A DNA stretch of 64,000 nt from Fistularia commersonii (taxonomy: Eukaryota > Chordata > Actinopteri > Syngnathiformes > Fistulariidae), in NCBI GenBank assembly GCA_037954325.1, contig JBBMNZ010000034.1, forward strand, positions 5,919,501-5,983,500. Reading direction: 5' to 3'. A program made the position numbers and the translations under genes. The notes under the pieces are model-generated. The model was given only the letters and a program-made list of their open reading frames with translations. It ran no database searches and was not told where the DNA came from. Below are positions 23,896 to 37,611 of the stretch, one piece after another. Positions within the stretch are counted from its first letter, which is position 1; each line of letters starts with the position of its first letter.

Positions 23896-26800
23896 GTGGT
23901 ATAACTTTGTGTGACCTGTGATGTGATGTTGTAACTACACTGGATGTTCTCACACTGCTTGATTGACATTCATTCCTGTCATGAAATTTGTATGGCCTGC
24001 CTGGCGGTTTCAACTGAATATATGAGCATGGGCTATTATGGCCCTTTGGTGAAACGATGTGTGGCGCAGGCCCTATGTTGTAGGATGGATCCCTCCACGC
24101 CCTGAGTGATGAGAGCAGCATTTAACCGGCTGCAGGTGCGTTTGAGACAGGCGGCTCGGATCTTTGAAGTGGAAGCCAACTGGGACCCCTGCCCATCTCT
24201 GACCAGCAGTCGACACATTCGCTTTCAATTAGCACTCTTTCTTCACTCCCAATTGCTGCTCTTTTGTTTTCGATCCTTCCCGTTCAGTTATATGTGTCCC
24301 AAAGTTAACGGTTTATTCTGAAAACGGGCGTTGTGCAATTGTTGTGTCCACGATATAGTTACAAGGGTATGAGGATTTTACCCCGGGAAAAAAAAAATCA
24401 TAGTACCGTGACATGCCGTATTGCTGTCATGCAATTTTCAGGTACAATTAATTTTAAAGGGATAAAAAAAAAAATCTTTGTTTGATTTTTTTTTTTTTTT
24501 TCCTCTCCGCTGCAAAAAGATAAGTGAATGCACTCTGTGCATTTACTGACCGCGAAGTAGTTGTCAGGTGTTGGTCAGGATGCTCGCCGATCGGAAAATT
24601 TGTGACCGTGCGTGTTATTTGTTGTTGTGTTTGTTCAATTCTTACATCACCTCTCTTTTGGCTTTATGAGTCGTGATCGTGTCTCGGGGCCAGGATGAGC
24701 ATCCAAAGAACTGTAAGTTCTCAGAGTTCTGACACCCTGATCTGTTGTTTTTCATTTATGAAACATGAATCATGGATCTCTTCATTCTTACACACTGAAT
24801 AGGACACGTTTGGCGCCACAAAACGAGCAAAGTCATACCGGCTCTGGAAAGATTGTGTAAATTCTGCAGCTGCTTATTGGTGCTTTTTACTCAAATGTAT
24901 GGACACACAAGCACATGCATGAGTACTCTGTGTTTGTAAGCATGCACATATCTCATTAAACATAGTGCAAAAGAGAAATAAATGGCTGTTTCAATGGTAA
25001 GCTCTCTGGAGGCAGCTACATCTGGCTTCTGTTAGCCACAAGCGTATAAAAATCAAAAGTGGTTTAGTTGCAAGTGTGCGTGCACACACACACACATACA
25101 CTGGGAGGTAGGACTCCTGCTTGGTGGTCACCCCCACCAGTCCCGGTCTCTTTTATACCAACCCTCATGAACTCAGCAGTTATCAAGGGGCTCAGACAGG
25201 GACTAGCATTCCTGGCACAAACAGTAACAACAACTCATATACGGCCTCTTTCCAAAATATTAAACCTTTAAAACCCTATGGATAACTGCCTGCCAGGCAT
25301 CTTCTAATATGTCTGAGTTATAGTGGGGGGTGTCAATCACAATAGAATAACTTGTCACAGATGAAACACTGGGACTAAAAACCCTGGTGTGTGTTTTTTT
25401 TTTTTTTTTTTTTGTCCATAACCACAAATATTTTATTTTTTTCCATTTTCATGTTGGATGCAAGTTCGAACCAAGTGATAGTTTTTGAACTGAGAACACA
25501 AAAAAGCCAGTTCACCAATATGAAAGAGAGAGTTTATGGGAAATAAACACTCGCATGCAAGCGAGTGATCTTGTCTGCCTCTGCGTCTTGGATGTCCAAA
25601 CTAGTCTGTATACAGTCTGTGACATTTGCGAGTTAGTGATTAGAACCTCTTCATAGTTGCTGGCGATAGAGAAGAAACTGACACATTCTTGAAGCATGCG
25701 CTTTGCTGTCTCAGTGTGCGATACGTGCGTAATTTGTGATTCTAACGGCCGATGCCATATTTGGCCAAACTAACTGAAGGATGGCCATGCCGAAGGAAGC
25801 TATAGGTGAGCAGGTGGCAGCTTGAATTCCCGATCGAGGCGATGGCGTCTTTTCGTTTAAACTATTTTGCAATTTCTAGAATTTGTCTCAAATTCTCTGG
25901 TGTTCTTGTTGTGTTTAAATGTCACTGAGGTCAGAGCCAGCTCATCCTGTGTGTTCCTCCAAGCCCAGCAGGCATGTCTGAAAGGCTCCAAAGCTCTATG
26001 AATATTCTCTGGCCTTCAATTTCCTGCCATGTTAAATCCTGGACAAACCATCTATCTTGATTTCTGCTTGGGTGGGATGGACAGCACTTCAATAACTCCT
26101 CTATTATTGACATTAGACCATAATGTCAGACATAGCGAACGCGGTCCAAAGGTTTGACCAAACAGGGTAGCTACATGTTCAGAAATGACCATTTGTTAAA
26201 GTGTACGTGCTTTTTCCCCCCGAGGGTTTCGGCGCACGCATGATCGAATCTTTGTTGCGCACTTCATCAAAATGAAAACGCTTTCTCGGTGAAGAACATC
26301 AGAGATTTTATGTGGCCGGCCGAAAGCGGCGAAGTCGAAGCTGGCACATCCTTGGCAGCGAGCTGGCAGTTGTCCTGGACTGTCAGAGTGAAATGTTGCC
26401 CATGTGTCAGTTGTTAGTAAACCCTACTATCTATGACTGTGATGGACGGGTTCTTTTGGGCCTCTGGATGTGCAACTAAAGACCATAAAAAGAAGTGAAC
26501 AAAGCTACCATGACATCACTGATTGCTTTTTAGACAGCCTTTTTTGAATCCTCAGGTTGGGTATTGAGCCAGCCTCTATAATGGACTATAGGTACCAGGC
26601 TTGGCAGGAGCAACACCTCCATTGGCCCCACCGTGCCAGACGTTTTTAGCTGTTTCGTACGTCCTCTACCAAGCAGGATACACCTTTGACATCACCTGAC
26701 ACATCAAATGCTTTGTTACACAGAACCATCTGGAAAGAACAACAGTGAAACAGTGTGAAGAGGAGCAGGCACATTTAAAAATACTTGGCAGGTGATTGGA

Positions 26801-29800
26801 CACAACATCTGTCTTTGACCACCTATCACAGGCCAGCTTTAAACCAAACTCTTGCCGAAGCCAGCTGAGAGAAGAACAAAACCATCATTTCCATGGAAGA
26901 AAAAGCTTTCCTCCCTTTCGTCACCTAAAACCACGACTATAGCTGCCAGTAATTTGTCCGGGTCAGCCGACCGGCTGGAATTTCTTTAATGTATGCACAA
27001 ATGGATGATTTAAGGTCACGCAGGACGGATCCGTTACAGGGATATGGGAAATTACATCACTTGTGTTCAAGGGGACATATAAAAACAGGTTAGTTTGACT
27101 CGTGTCCCTCTTTCAGTAATAGAACCATCCCTTGATGGTTCACGTGACAAAATAAAATAAAGTAAAAATCCGGCTTTAGTCGATATTGAAGCGGTAGTTG
27201 CTTGAAGGCGCTGTCTTCTGATCCTCCGGCAGAAATCCCAAAGATGGCGGAAAACCTCATAAATGTGCAGATCGAGGAAGACAGAAATGTTACATAAATA
27301 TTTGGCTCGTGATCCGTTACCATTCAGCTCGTCGACGCAAAAGTCTCGAAACTCTTACCTGGCTTTTAACACGACAATCTTTGAGTTGGGATGAGAATAA
27401 TTAGGGAAAGAAGTTTATTATTAACAACTAATCTCTATTAAAAAAAAAATAGCTGCGGCCAACATGTGGCTACATTTCACAGACTCTTGAAGTGATCAGA
27501 CTTAAAGGTAAAAAAAAAATCCCGAGAAATTGAGAAATTGAAAAATGTATAATTGTGGAGGTCTAAGATCCCTCTCACCTGATTCACGTCTGACTTCCCC
27601 TTTCAATTCCTATCCTTTCTCAGAAATGTTGCAATGCGTGAACATCTGGCCATGTGCTTCTAATTGAACTACGGGGTCCTCCTTGGTGGTCTTCTATCTC
27701 TCGTTTTTCCTGCCCTTCGCGCTCCCTCCCGGGCTCCTCCTGCACCCCACACCCTTCAACCATGTCCTACGTGATCTTTCTCAATCCCACCCGGCCCTTC
27801 AGCTCCGTCCCGTAACATTTATTGCCTCTGACACTAATTCTCCCCTTCACCTAGCACATATGTACTACTGCTCATGTGTGATCTTTGTCTTGTCTCATCT
27901 TCTGTTTGTCTTTTTTCAAAGTCAATCAAATTATACTCAAGCGTGAATGATTCTTGAAGAGGAATGTGTGAACTGAAGGATTTTTAATTTATCAGTGGGT
28001 TTAAGATGAAGCGGTGGATTTTCGCCGTATAAGTCAAAGACAGTGACAGACAGAGCGATCCGCGGGTGACAAATTCAAAAATCTCGTAAATTCCACGGAG
28101 GGTCTTATCAGCGCGCAATCAGAGGGATTCGAAACAGACGCAGTCGTCCTCGGTAGTTTGTGGGCCTTTCGTGCACCGCATCGGAGTGTGCAACAGAAAC
28201 ACATGTCCACATGAAGCGTTTTCACTGATCACGCCGATATGACTGAAAGAACAGAACGGGAACACGACCGCCTCCGCGCTGTGTCAGCAACAAGACTCAA
28301 CGTCTGCCAATGCTATCATTAAAACTTTGTGAAGTCGACGCTGTCGCGTATCAGACGGCATAAATGAGGGAAAAGATGATTGGAGTAGATTGCGTTGATC
28401 TGGATGTTGGTATTTGTGACGCATGTGATATTAATTCCGCTTTTGACACAAGAAAGGTCATGAGGTTTTCGTGAATTTCTCCAGAATGAGAACAATGAAG
28501 AGGAAAGAAATGGAAGGAGGAGAGCTGAGGAGTGACTGATTGCAGGGCATCACACCAAATGGGAACCAGAGACTGTGAGATGTCAGAGCTGCTATAGATT
28601 TATACTTTACCTGCTCCCCTGAGATCTGCCACACATACACCCTCTCTTAGCAGAACAAAAGAGGTGGAAGAGATGTGAAAAAGTATGGGCACAGAGTCAA
28701 AGGTCAAACGGTGCAAGAGGATTAGTGAGGCAGGCCTACAAAAAAGGAGCGAGATCGGCGAGTAGAGAACATTAACGTGAGGTGAGGACTAAACAACATT
28801 GTTAGATTGAACATTTTTTAGACCGGCGTTTTGAGCTCGGATCGCAGCGCCGTCCACTCGCCTTTACATCTGCCCTCCGCATGTTACTCCGATGGGTGGG
28901 CTGCCCTCTTCTGATTCCACTCTTTTTTTCACACTCCCTTGTACCTCTCTCCAGGGTAGAGGCACAGACACAAATACATCAAAAGGTAGCTTGTTAGGAA
29001 TGAAAAATACTTTTAAATGTATCCAAATGACATGCAAAAAAAGCTGAGACAGATTCAAATACTATACAAATCTTTGATTGGTTAGAACTAACTTCACAGG
29101 GCAGCTGTTCAATTTTGCATTATTTACATTGTGACCAGCAGATCGCAGCGGCTAAGTGGTCCTGTCTTTCCTATTTGCAGTCTTTGCGCCCAGAATGGAG
29201 TAAGCTTCGGGAGACATCTGTTGCAACACTGTTTCACAACCAATGCTGAATGAATGAAAACAGATTACCAGAAAAGCTAAACTTGTATCAGCAGATACAG
29301 AAATGATGAGGCTTACATTTCATCCTGTATAACCCACCGCTTGGCTCTGCACCCGAAGGAGCTCTGAATGGCCCTCAGTCTAACTTAGTCTAATATAGTG
29401 CCGAGTTGGAATAAACGCCGCTTCAGACCATTATATTTTTTTCACATTCGACAATCCACTGAGTTAACAGCTAATTTATCTGCAAAGGGTGTCGCAATGT
29501 ACCATGGTTATCACAATGCTGAAATGTGACAATACATATGATGAAGCTCAAATCCATTGAATGGTTGAACACCAGATACTTAGTTGTGAGTTCCTCAGTT
29601 TGACTGACGTGTCGGTCGCCTCGGGGTTAAGTTAAAAAGAAAAAATGTAAAGATGACATTCAGCATTTTGCAACAGAGTTATGATTAGAAATTAGGGAAG
29701 AGAAACGGAAAAAAAAAAAAAAAGATTACGCAGCCTTCTATCTGGTATAGTCTAAGAAGGAATGTGTTACGTTTTTGGGTTTTGTTACTTTGAATTACAT

Positions 29801-32800
29801 CTTTGTGACAGTGAAATGAACCGCGATCCTCGTATTGTCGATCAAATCATCACATGAGATATAGGTGCATCATATGAATGTTTGACAAAATTATACACAA
29901 AGTTATTTTAATATCTACCCGATTTATCTAAAAGATAGTATAATAGCGAGAGAACAACAATATGCCTGTCTTCGGTGTAGTGGAATCAAAATATTGGGGT
30001 CCGTGGTTTATTTGAGGCACAGATATCAGCAGGTGTGTAAATCAATAAAATGTGAACACATAGAGGTCGCTGTCTTTGTTCAGCCACACACAAAGTACCG
30101 CCGGGGACGGCGCAAACAGATATATAAGCCGATGTCCTCCCCTCCTTTTCTGTAGCTACTGTATCCATGTCATTCCAATGATGTTATGGTATTTACCGGC
30201 AGTGACTGGCAGCCAACTTACCACCACCCTGCAGTCTGAAGATAGATACAGATGGGGATTGTCCCACCGCAGACATCTCGCTGAGAACCCTGCATGAAAC
30301 CTTCAAGAGTAACTGACAGACACACATGACGGTACATGCTGACAGACTGCCGAGGTGCAAACAGTTACTTTGACTGGAGGCTGGTGTGAATTACAACCTC
30401 TCAACAGATTTCAGATCCAGATCTCAACCCCGCTCCTGTATAAATCACAACCAGCTAGGTGAGTCTGGGATCCACCGGTTTGGTTTTTTTCACCGTGCCC
30501 CTCGCCTTCCGCCCCAGTCCCACCGTTCTTCGTCTCTCTCGATAACCCACAGTGAGTTAACTCTCTTTAAATGCAAGCGGGTGTAAAAGCCGAGCAGCTG
30601 ATGCATCTCTAAGTTAAGCCTGTAGGCCTAACATGCAAGGTCTCTCCTAAAAAGGCTGTAAAATCTTTATGGATATGTCAACCCAGCTTTAATATCGAGC
30701 CTCCTCATTGGCTGGCTCTTAAAAGACGGTACCTGCTAATGTTATTTATGCTGTTATCAGCTCACGATCACCTTCGCAAGAATCTGCAGATATCACAGAG
30801 CCACGAATGTGTATAGCAAACGGCGAATGAGCGCAGCGTTACATGACATGAGCAGGTGGTATGGAGGTATGCGTGCAGATGTTGTGGTTACTCACTGATA
30901 CTTGTATATACCACAGTGAGGTCTAACTGGTGTTATCTAAAGTGCTTCGCTGGTATTAAAAGTTCACATGGACTGCCAGACTGTATGTTGGTGTGACTGC
31001 TCAATGAGAAGCATATCCAGATGTTTGCTAGTTACCATGCGTGCGTAGGCCTAATGGCCCACAGTGACTTTCCCTGATCACGCACCACACATACACCACA
31101 GGAAAAGAACACATGAAAGCTCTGTCAAAAGAAAGTCCTCAGGCCCCCTCACAGGAAGATCCCGTTACAGCATGTGCATTGATAAAAACGGTCCCCCCAT
31201 CTGCCCTGTGGCTTGCGATAGCCATCTCCTCCCCTCACTGGGTTCCTACCAAGGCTGCGCAGGTCCGACTGTATAACTGTCCCCCAGAGAAACACTGTAA
31301 TGGAGTTAAGGACCCTGTTTATGCGCCAGATAGGACAAATTTACCGTAACGTAATGCTGGATTCCACATAGTGCTGGTGGGTATGCGTATTATAATGCTT
31401 TATGTGTTCATTAATTGCAAAATGGTGGCACACTTAGTGTAATTTGAGTCTGAGGGAGAGCGCAGGTTAACTATTCCTATGGAGACACAAAGGAGGTCCA
31501 GGAAACAGCTTCCGATGTCTAGTTTGTGTCTTCGAAGATGTGAAAATACATTAAACAGAGAGAAATGAAATGGCTTTTACAGCAAGTTTTAAGCAAACTG
31601 TTTAACGAACCTGTGAACACTTGTTTATATGACAAAATGGATTTTGAATAATACAGACAAATAAAAACCCATCCAAAATTTATGTTCATAAAACTAAACA
31701 AACAATGGACAAAGTCTTAATGTTGTTATATAAATCTGCACCGATTCCATTTAAGTTGCTGTATTTGTGTTGATGTGTGGCGAACAGCATCCAATTACGA
31801 TGAAGCCTCATTTACTTCACTATTTTCCATTGGATTATGTGTATTTGTTCATTTTGATTTGAGCCAATGTCATTTATTCCCATTCCAAAATACATAATAA
31901 ACAAATATTGATATATAACTAATAGAGCTCTGTGTCAGATCAAAGGGATTCCAAGCACAAACAAAAATGTGTGAATAAACTGGCTGGTTTCCTGTCACAC
32001 GTCGTATTTTATCGTTTTAAAAAAACTTGCTGCCAGTTAAAAAGAAAAGAAAACATTGAATGCGTTACACGGTGGATTGCTCTGCAAGTGATACTGATGT
32101 AGCCAAAAAATACCTGAATTGAAATTCCCTCATAATTCTGATAAACTGTTTGGTTCTTGGTTTATTAAAGACCTGGAAGTTACCGGGATTTGCCAAGATT
32201 TTGTCAAAGAAAAAAGTATATTTGTTTTTCAAGAAGAGGTCACTTCTCAACAACGAAACAGGTGGCAGAGCAGATTAGAGAGCAACGTTCATTTATCAAT
32301 CACATGTATCTCATAAAACTAGATGCCACCAAATCTGAAAGTTTCTTGAACCTTTTTCCCGAGCCTTTTAACAGCCGATCGACCAGCAAATCTTTTTGAT
32401 TAAATGTAGATTGTTGTTCATCGTCTGACAAGAAATATTATGGTCTGTTAGGCCGCCTTAAAGGATGTGAATGAGCGCTCTCATCATTACATTATGATGT
32501 AGATGGACGGCCCCGACCAGCAAAATCCACCGCTTATATGGGAGAGGAGGGTCATAATTTACTGATTTTAAATTTTGGCTTTCGGAAGTGTTGCATTGAT
32601 CGATCAGAACATAAGACCGATAATGCAGAGCTGATGCACGCATGCCTTTTCTTGCTCCTCATTTTTAACCCCATCTTCTCGGTGGAATGAATCAGCCTCA
32701 GGATCAACCCTGAACCCAACCTAGAAACCTCGATAAATCACCTTGGTCCGGACAAAAGTGCTGTAACAAATTCAATAAAACGTGTTTTGATTCCATCATG

Positions 32801-35380
32801 GATTATTGTAATTATATTTTTTCAGAGTGAGGTTTGGGACTCCAATTAAAATGGGACTTGTATCCACTGAATTAAAGCAAATCAAGAATGTGGTATCGGC
32901 CCTTTTGTAATACATAAAAACAAAGCTTAATAAGAAATGTTGATTGTCATGTCTTTTTACATGCCAGTTTGCAATTAGATAAATTACATTTTCTCACTTT
33001 TGCACATTGTTTTACAAAGCTCACGCTTAATATGAAAAACATGGGTCGATGTAACATATTCATTTCACAACAATATCGCTATTTTCTTGAATGTAGCAGC
33101 ATTAAACGTGTCATGTTTGGAACTTTTGTATTATTAATATTATGACTTTTTAAGATTGAAATCAGATTGAAATATAATTTAATCCACATGCATACAAACA
33201 GGTATTAAAGTGTCATCTCTGAGCATAACGGGGGTCACGAGGGTTGGGTTGGGGCGGGCTGGTCCACTTTGCTAATACCGAGTGTGGGAATAACTTAGCT
33301 TCTGCCTTTACCCTGAGTTTACATTGTGAAGTTGAGCCTTTTGTCAGTGATTCGCACTATAAACAACAAACAGCCTGTAGGGATAATGACTAGATACAGT
33401 TAAAGTGCTCGGCACACACACAGCATCATGTCCAGCGGTCCCACTCTCGGAGGAATAAACACCCTGTAGTGTGGCCCGATCTGTTTACGAGTCAGCCTCT
33501 GGTTGGCCAGGGTCGCGGAGGGTACGTGTGTGCGTGCGTGTGTGTGTGCATGTGTGTGTTAGTGTCTGAGTGCGTTAGGGAATGTGTGATAGAGGAATTA
33601 CAGGCGATCAGGCCGCCCCTTTCACGAGCGAAAAACAATCACATAGACGGGCTGAATGTTAAGTCAAGCTCGGTGTTTACAGACTTTGGTGGGAACTTGC
33701 TGTCGCAGTATCCTGCTCTCTGGCTCTCTGGGCTTTTAGGAAGTTATAGTTCGGATTCAGATTTGACCAATCATGTTGATGCATGTCACTTTTATCCGTG
33801 TAAATTGTGTCGATCAACCCCAATTGGGGTGACAGTGGTCAATCAGCCATTACTCTCTCCACCTTCAAAACACAGTTTTCCCTGTTGCCGGCCTTTTTCT
33901 TGACTTATAATCTCAACCGGTCACTGCAGTTGAGGCTGATGGACTATTAACGTACCCTGTGGGATGTTGATGATCGGTTAGTTGGTAGAAAAGAGAAACA
34001 CCCGATGAGAAGAAGTGCAGAGGATTAAAGAGGAGAAGTGAGAATACTTTGAATATGAACAGAACACACACTAATCCAATGAATTGGTTCTACTTCAGAC
34101 AGGGGAAAAACTATTAAATCAAAGCAAATACTACAGCTACATAATCACTTAATGTTACCAAGCATATATGTAGTCTGAAATGTAAAAAGATGACAAAAAA
34201 GTGTAATTTTAGGTGCCTGTTGTGCACAATATTGAATATAAAATCACATTACACATGACTCACTATGGGGCTTAAAGGGGGCCGACCCCACTTGTGAGGT
34301 ATGTCATTGCAGTTAAAAATAAACTTTAAACAGTGGGGCAGTCGACTTGCATAAATAACTGAGGAAAGTCACGACACGTTCATTCAGTGTCTTTCACATT
34401 GATTTCAGACGAATGGAAGGTGACAGAGTTAATGTGTCAGGAGACTCAGCACACTCACATGCATCGATATGGAGGTCATTTCCATGAACCCCCTTTTCAG
34501 AAGATCTCCGGTTACAGTTTCATTGTAATGTGTCATGAAATTCAGGAATTTTCAGTCTTCATGTTTAGACAAATGATCACGGATCGCCTCTCGGACAACC
34601 GTCTCCCACCCTTTCTCAATGTCTCTCTGTAAGACACACACACACACTCACACAAACGGCAACATGCGTAAGATATTCCTCTGATAGACCCTAATGGTTT
34701 CAAAAGATAGAGCCCCGACTCGTACTGACAGGACAGATTAACACACAGGCTTTAGACATGAGTGGTAAAAGTCAAAGGTCAATCCTTAGACAGAGGTGTA
34801 AACTCTGATCGTGTGTGTTTATGGATGACAATCCTGGCAATAGTAGTAAGTTGCCAGATACAAAACTCTTTTCATAAATTCCTCACGCTCACTACTGGAC
34901 ACTAGGTCATAGCTACCCAGTTTTTATTCAGTTCTAGAAAGCGATTGCGACGGGGCATATCAGCCGTGTAAAAATGCCTAAATATCGGACATTTTTACAG
35001 AAGGGATATTGATTACAAATCAAGAAATCAAACTGCCCGGTGCAACTCGAGTGACTTTGAATCTTTGACCATTCTTTTGATGTAGTTATACATACGTCGT
35101 GAAGAAAGTGACTCGGGTGCAGAGCGCGAATGTGTTCATTTAAAGTGAAAAAATAATTGTTGACAGAAAACAGTATATATCAAGCCATAAGCCATGTTTA
35201 TTTTTGAAGTCAGGAAGTGAGCTATTAAATTAGAATAGAAGAAGAGTCTCTTTTTTATTTAGTTTAGACAATTCTGATTGTTTTGGGGAGACATGTGAAG
35301 TTCGTACTATAAAAGATTTAAGGAGAGAAAAAAAGAAAGACGACATTGACCAGAGGTTCCTCTTCTTTCCTGCTCACACA
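22500..35380. other. Long gene-poor region, no gene recognised
   Basis: Nearly 13 kb with no exon I can support on either strand. A TA-CA-TA compound microsatellite lies at 23821-23890. Poly-T or poly-A runs lie at 23643-23655, 23706-23718, 24486-24501, 25395-25414 and 29709-29723, and a TG-rich tract at 33520-33562. The segment 26530-26900 has the look of an old dispersed repeat but I could not classify it. Together with 17-22 kb this forms the upstream flank of wnt2b, where regulatory elements could lie; none can be defined from one sequence. Confidence 0.4.
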
Positions 35381-35417
35381 TTTTGACTTATGTGCTCATT
35401 TGTGCGCTACATTTGCA

Positions 35418-35571
35418 GCGGCCTCTGCAACCGCGCAGGCAGCGTCTCTGTCTCCACCTGCAGGAGGATGACGACACCACAATGCTGGTGAAAAATGCAA
35501 TTGTTGAGAAAGAATCACAAGAAATTCTGTTGAGAACGGAGTCACTTGAAGAGGAAGCAATGGCCGTGCGG
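35418..35571 (+). other. Possible unassigned exon
   Basis: An acceptor-like CATTTGCAG is followed by an open frame containing EDDDTTMLVKNAIVEKESQE and TESLEEEAMAV. A possible donor (GTATGC) follows at 35572. The composition, acidic and helix-like, looks more protein-like than its surroundings. It could be an upstream exon of fkbpl or part of another transcript, but I recognise no family and nothing links it to a neighbour. Confidence 0.25.
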
Positions 35572-35984
35572 TATGCATTGTGTATCTTTACTTTTTTTTT
35601 TAATATTTAGATTTTTAGAATGAGTTATACATTTGAGATGTTCAAAGAGGTTTTAGTTATATTGTATATACAATTATATAAAATGCTAAAAATAATAATG
35701 TGATAGAAATGCCACTAATCACTACATAAAGTGCATAGATTGCAAAGAAATCCTTGGCTATGTTGAGGTGGCTCGCAGTGTTGAATTTTGAATTTTGAAT
35801 TCTTGCAAAAGCTCATGAGCCTTTTTCGTACCGTCTGAAATAGTCTAAATTCTCTTAAAGTTCTTGTCATTTGGTGTTGTCATATGAGTCGGTGCTTGTT
35901 GATATGACTGGGACAGTTTTAGTTGACCTTAATTAATCTTGAACCAAGACTCGGAAAGAGTTGAATATATTTTTCTTTGAGTCT

Positions 35985-36360
35985 TGTTGAGTGGAGCAAC
36001 CAGAACATCCTCCTACTCAACATCTCCAAAAGCAAGGACAGGGTTGTGGACTTCCGGAAGAATTGGAGGAGACAGGTACCGACCAGGGTGAAGAGGTGAA
36101 GATAGGGGACTCCTTCAAGTATCTGGGGTCCACATCAACAATAAATCGGTCCGGTCACACAACACTGATGCACTCTACGGGAAGGGTCAGAGCAGGATGT
36201 TGAGACTGTGGTCATATGGCGTCTGTAGCAGGCTCCTTAAGACCTTCTACTCGTCTATGCACGTATGATAGTCCATTGTGATTCCTGTCTAACCAGCGTC
36301 TCCCAGCCTGTCCATCACCATTGCAAACAACAAGGGGCTACTCTCAACTCTCAGCTGGCA
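35985..36360 (+). mobile_element. Degenerate LINE reverse-transcriptase fragment (CR1/L2-like)
   Basis: Frame-shifted pieces read WSNQNILLLNISKSKDRVVD followed by FRKNWRR, then DSFKYLGS, and, in other frames, VCSRLLKTFYSS-like residues. This is the order seen near the end of the reverse transcriptase of L2/CR1-type LINEs. Several frameshifts and stops show it is long dead. Confidence 0.6.
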
Positions 36361-36374
36361 TACATGTCCTGCAC

Positions 36375-36935
36375 CAGCCTGCCCAGTGACGTACGTCAGG
36401 GGAGGCAAGAGAGGCCGTGCCTCTCTTGCCAATCTTGGAAAGAACAAAATATAAAAGGAAAAAAATAATCAAATTGTCATATTTATTAGTGATTTGCACT
36501 ATAAAGGTATTTTTCATTTAACTTAACCAGTTTTAGATTGTTTTTTTATTCAAAAGAGTTTTTTTTTGGTCAACAACTGTATGTGTGTTACTAGTGTCTT
36601 GTACTGAGCGATCATAAAATGTCTGTGAGGAGCCACTAAGTGAGGCACGGAGTTCTCCTGCCTCATGGTAGGAGGCGCTCAGGAGTCCAGGGATTCTTCT
36701 GGCTTCTCTAAAATCAGTACCTCGCCAGCCATGAACCTCACCGAGTCCAACAAACTTCTTTTGCCACTCCAGACTTCCAGGTACAGAACCACAGTCCCTC
36801 TCTCGGCGCGGGGCGGCAATCGGTGCGGACTCCTGCTCGATAGGTGGCGGTATGCAGGTCTAAGGCTGTCAACCATTGAAGCAACAGAAGAAGAAACACT
36901 ACGAGCAGAAACGGGCGAAGAAGAAACAACAAATC
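36375..36935. mobile_element. Probable remnants of dispersed repeats
   Basis: The left part (GTGACGTACGTCAGGGGAGG) and the part near 36722 (CTCGCCAGCCATGAACCTCA) look like the two ends of a common fish dispersed repeat. At 36840-36900, GGTGGCGGTATGCA and CAACAGAAGAAGAAA resemble another fish repeat. No open transposase is present. Assignment is by resemblance only. Confidence 0.35.
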
Positions 36936-37027
36936 CGGTGTTTGTTGTGTTTTAATTCAGCGGTGCAACGTTTGTTTATCCTCTCGACCTCGTCGGCGTT
37001 TTCTGGTTTGATGGGGAAGCTGATGAT

Positions 37028-37054
37028 TGACGTCACATCTGCTGAATGACGTAA
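37028..37054. promoter_or_regulatory. CRE palindrome plus half-variant near the fkbpl 5' flank
   Basis: TGACGTCA at 37028-37035, the full palindromic CRE (CREB/ATF site), is followed by TGACGTAA at 37047-37054. They lie about 560-585 bases upstream of the fkbpl start codon. The placement suits a proximal promoter, but the transcription start is unknown. Confidence 0.3.
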
Positions 37055-37611
37055 GCAATATTTTAATGTTACCACTCATTGATGATGTTTATTGTGATCT
37101 GTTTTGCACCAATATCTGGCTCTGTTCTGTTTGCAAACGATTCAACTGAACAATTCAATACCGCGGACTTGCTGCTGTGTCATTTCAGGATTATAAGTAG
37201 ATAGGTGTCTCCTCGTGCACGCATATGAAACGTGCACGTTAGTAAACTGAATGAATGCAAACTTTGATACCGCCTAGAAATTCGGAAAAAAACAGCTAAT
37301 TATATAGGTTAACTTATTATTAATAGTCAAACAATCTTCTTCCTCTTCGCCTCCCCCAAGATTGTATCACAGCTGCTGGACAAGCATGAACTTTATCCCT
37401 CACACGACACAAGACAATAAAATATATCCAGGTTTTGTGAGCCATTAAGCCATTAATTCTCTGCAGCTTCACCCGATTGTCACTGAAGCTCAGAACTTAA
37501 AAATGTAGCCGCATTGAATTTATGAATGAATGGGCGAGAGACCATTGACCATGCAAAAATGTGTTGACGTGTCAAAAAAGCAGAGGTTAACTACTATTCA
37601 TCGCGTCTTAC

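Noticed and set aside
24036..24321. Overlapping frames on both strands at 24.1 kb
   Set aside because: Looked exon-like at first but show no splice partners or family resemblance.
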